A DNA stretch of 5,959 nucleotides from Methylomonas sp. (GTDB taxonomy: Bacteria; Pseudomonadota; Gammaproteobacteria; Methylococcales; Methylomonadaceae), in contig JALSLS010000481.1 in the NCBI GenBank assembly GCA_026988195.1, forward strand, positions 1 to 5,959, written 5' to 3'. This document shows positions 4,103 through 5,959 of this stretch, piece by piece. Positions within the stretch are counted from its first letter, which is position 1. Each line of letters begins with the position of its first letter. The notes under the pieces are model-generated. The model made no database searches and was not told where the DNA came from. It worked only from the letters and a program-made list of their open reading frames with translations. Made by a program: the position numbers and the translations under genes.

Positions 4103-5959
4103 ATGGCAATTGATCTAGAAGACGAAATCCTACAAGATTTTTTGGTTGAAGCCGGTGAGATTCTGGAATTGCTCGGGGAGCAATTAGTTGAACTTGAGAA
4201 TTCACCAGAAGATTTTGAATTATTAAATGCAATTTTTCGAGGCTTTCATACAATTAAAGGAGGGGCTGGATTTTTGGCTCTTGATCATTTGGTTGCTGTT
4301 TGCCATAAAGCTGAAGATGTTTTTGATGTTTTAAGAGAAGGAGAGCGTAAGGTCAGTGCAGAATTAATGGATGTGATTCTGGAGGTTGTTGATATTGTTA
4401 ATTTGATGTTTGATCAAGTTAAAGTAGGGAATGATCCTGAAGCAGCAGGGCAAGAGTTACTTGATACGTTACAGACTTATACGCGTGCAGGTTTGGCAGC
4501 GAAAGTTGTTAGCTCGCCTGAGCCAGAAGTTGTTGAACCTCCAGTGGTAGCTGATGAGGTTGAGCAGGAGTTTGCCTCGATGTTAGATGAGACGTTTGAG
4601 AGTGGAACGTCTGAACAAGCCGAAAGTGATGAAATAACAGAAGATGAATTTGATAGTTTATTAGATAACCTGCATGGTAAAGGGAAGTTTTCAGCTCCTT
4701 CTTTAGCCGATGTGAGTGGTAGTGACGATAAAGAAACGCCTCCCTCGAAACAAGCTACCGATCCTGGTGATATTACTGAAGAAGAATTTGATAATTTATT
4801 AGATGAATTACATGGGAAAGGTCAGTTTTCAGCCGCTGATTTGCATGAAGAAGAAAAAATTGAAGCAGTTGTTAGCTCTGGTGATATAACAGAAGAAGAG
4901 TTTGATAATTTATTAGATGACCTACATGGAAAAGGTAAGTTTAATGCGAGTGTTACTGGAACCTCACCAGAACAACCCTCAGCTCCGCCTATTGTTAAAC
5001 AGCCTGAGACAGTTGAAGCGCAAAAAACTGAGCCAGTAGCTGTAAAAAAAGAAGTTGTTAAAGCAGTAAAAACTGAACCTGTTATAGAGACTGAGAAAAA
5101 AGCTGTTGCTAAGAAGTCAGCTGCACCTAAAGGAGAAACAACTGTTCGAGTCGATACCCATGTTCTTGATGATATTATGAACATGGTTGGCGAGCTGGTT
5201 TTAGTGAGAAATCGATTCCAGACATTGAAAGCAGCTTCAGAAGAAGGCTCTAATGAACACATGGTCAAAGCAGTTGCTAACTTAGATGTTGTTACTGCTG
5301 ACTTACAATTGGCGGTCATGAAAACTCGAATGCAACCCATCAAGAAGGTATTTGGGCGGTTTCCTCGGGTAGTAAGAGATTTATCTAGAAGTTTAAAGAA
5401 AGAAATAAAATTAGAATTGGTTGGAGAGGAAACTGATTTAGATAAAAACTTGGTTGAAGCTTTGGCCGACCCTCTGGTACATTTAGTTAGAAATGCTGTC
5501 GATCATGGGATTGAGTCTCCTGATGACAGGGTTGCGGCAGGTAAGTCAAGAGAAGGCACGGTTGTTTTGAAGGCTTCTCAAGAAGGCGATCATATTATGC
5601 TATCGATTAAAGATGATGGTAAAGGAATGAATGCTGATAACCTGAGAAAAGTGGTTGTCAGTAAAGGCCTAATGGATGAGGAGACTGCTGCTAGACTTGA
5701 CGATAAAGAATGCTATAACTTGATCTTTATGCCTGGTTTTTCAACTAAAACAGAAATCTCAGATGTATCAGGTCGAGGAGTTGGCATGGATGTCGTTAAA
5801 ACTCGAATTACCCAACTTAATGGAATGGTTGAAGTTGACTCGGTGGAAGGTGAGGGGAGCACTATTATTATCAAGGTACCCCTAACACTTGCTATTATGC
5901 CAACTTTAATGGTCGTGTTAGGGGGGCAAGCATTTGCTTTACCTTTGGCAAGTGTATTA
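4103..5959 (+). CDS. cheA: CheA, chemotaxis histidine kinase (3' end cut by the window)
   Basis: The first 619 residues, with an unbroken frame to the last base. P1 (Hpt) is about residues 1-125 with phosphorylated H49 in FRGFHTIKGGAGF. P3 dimerisation starts near 346 (TTVRVDTHVLDDIMNMVGEL). The P4 ATPase shows the N box HLVRNAVDHGIE (460-471), G1 DDGKGM (504-509), F box IFMPGFST (541-548) and G2 GRGVGMD (557-563), so it should be an active kinase. P5 (CheW-like) begins about 599 and is truncated by the window. CheA takes signals from receptors via CheW and phosphorylates CheY and CheB. Between P1 and P3 lies about 215 residues of acidic then Pro/Lys/Glu/Val-rich linker with no recognisable P2 domain but with repeated EEFDNLLDxLHGKG motifs. 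AAGGA (4092-4096), overlapping the cheZ stop, is 6 bases before the ATG. Confidence 0.96.
   Translation, partial: MAIDLEDEILQDFLVEAGEILELLGEQLVELENSPEDFELLNAIFRGFHTIKGGAGFLALDHLVAVCHKAEDVFDVLREGERKVSAELMDVILEVVDIVNLMFDQVKVGNDPEAAGQELLDTLQTYTRAGLAAKVVSSPEPEVVEPPVVADEVEQEFASMLDETFESGTSEQAESDEITEDEFDSLLDNLHGKGKFSAPSLADVSGSDDKETPPSKQATDPGDITEEEFDNLLDELHGKGQFSAADLHEEEKIEAVVSSGDITEEEFDNLLDDLHGKGKFNASVTGTSPEQPSAPPIVKQPETVEAQKTEPVAVKKEVVKAVKTEPVIETEKKAVAKKSAAPKGETTVRVDTHVLDDIMNMVGELVLVRNRFQTLKAASEEGSNEHMVKAVANLDVVTADLQLAVMKTRMQPIKKVFGRFPRVVRDLSRSLKKEIKLELVGEETDLDKNLVEALADPLVHLVRNAVDHGIESPDDRVAAGKSREGTVVLKASQEGDHIMLSIKDDGKGMNADNLRKVVVSKGLMDEETAARLDDKECYNLIFMPGFSTKTEISDVSGRGVGMDVVKTRITQLNGMVEVDSVEGEGSTIIIKVPLTLAIMPTLMVVLGGQAFALPLASVL
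4634..4948 (+). repeat. Three intragenic repeats in the CheA linker (4634-4696, 4772-4834, 4886-4948)
   Basis: Three 63-base units encode residues 178-198, 224-244 and 262-282, with core sequences ITEDEFDSLLDNLHGKGKF, ITEEEFDNLLDELHGKGQF and ITEEEFDNLLDDLHGKGKF. They sit 46 and 38 residues apart, separated by unrelated Ser/Asp/Pro-rich spacers. Copies 2 and 3 are close at DNA level too: comparing 4766-4828 with 4880-4942 I count 7 differences in 63 bases, 5 of them silent. A degraded fourth copy, VEQEFASMLDETF (residues 153-165, bases 4559-4597), lies just upstream. Conserved protein with mostly silent changes suggests duplication followed by selection on the peptide. Confidence 0.9.

Noticed and set aside
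4822..5343. Minus-strand 173-residue frame across cheA
   Set aside because: Its Ser/Thr/Phe-rich sequence is the antisense reading of the acidic and Lys-rich cheA linker; the forward frame has clear CheA domains on both sides.

Overview
This window is a piece of the core flagellar and chemotaxis locus of a gammaproteobacterium. The gene order flhF – fleN(flhG) – fliA – cheY – cheZ – cheA, all on the + strand, is the arrangement known from polarly flagellated groups such as Pseudomonas, Vibrio and Shewanella. Presence of a CheZ phosphatase and a FleN-type ParA/MinD ATPase also point to Gammaproteobacteria. The DNA is AT-rich with many TTA, AAA and GAT codons, so this is a low-GC, probably aquatic member. 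Genus cannot be settled from the sequence.

Layout: 1-224 is the 3' end of flhF. fleN (217-1095) overlaps it by 8 bases, and fliA (1092-1835) overlaps fleN by 4, so these three are translationally coupled. At 1836-2960, where cheY would normally follow closely, there is instead a short spacer, a two-gene Tse2-like toxin/antitoxin module (2003-2632) and a gene-free stretch of about 330 bases. cheY (2960-3346), cheZ (3368-4093) and cheA (4103 to the window end, truncated) then follow with spacings of 21 and 9 bases.

How they work together: FlhF and FleN set flagellar position and number, and FliA (sigma-28) switches on late flagellar genes. CheA phosphorylates CheY to change motor rotation, and CheZ removes the phosphate.

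Two things stand out. First, the toxin reading frame is broken by an apparent one-base loss in an A-run at 2096-2099, while the antitoxin is intact. Second, CheA has no recognisable P2 (CheY-docking) domain. In its place is an acidic linker with three clear copies, and one degraded copy, of an [DE]EFDxLLDxLHGKG motif. This motif resembles both the FliM N-terminal CheY-binding peptide and the C-terminal tail of the neighbouring CheZ, which suggests a repeated short-motif CheY docking array. A ParP/ParC-type polar localisation role is the main alternative.
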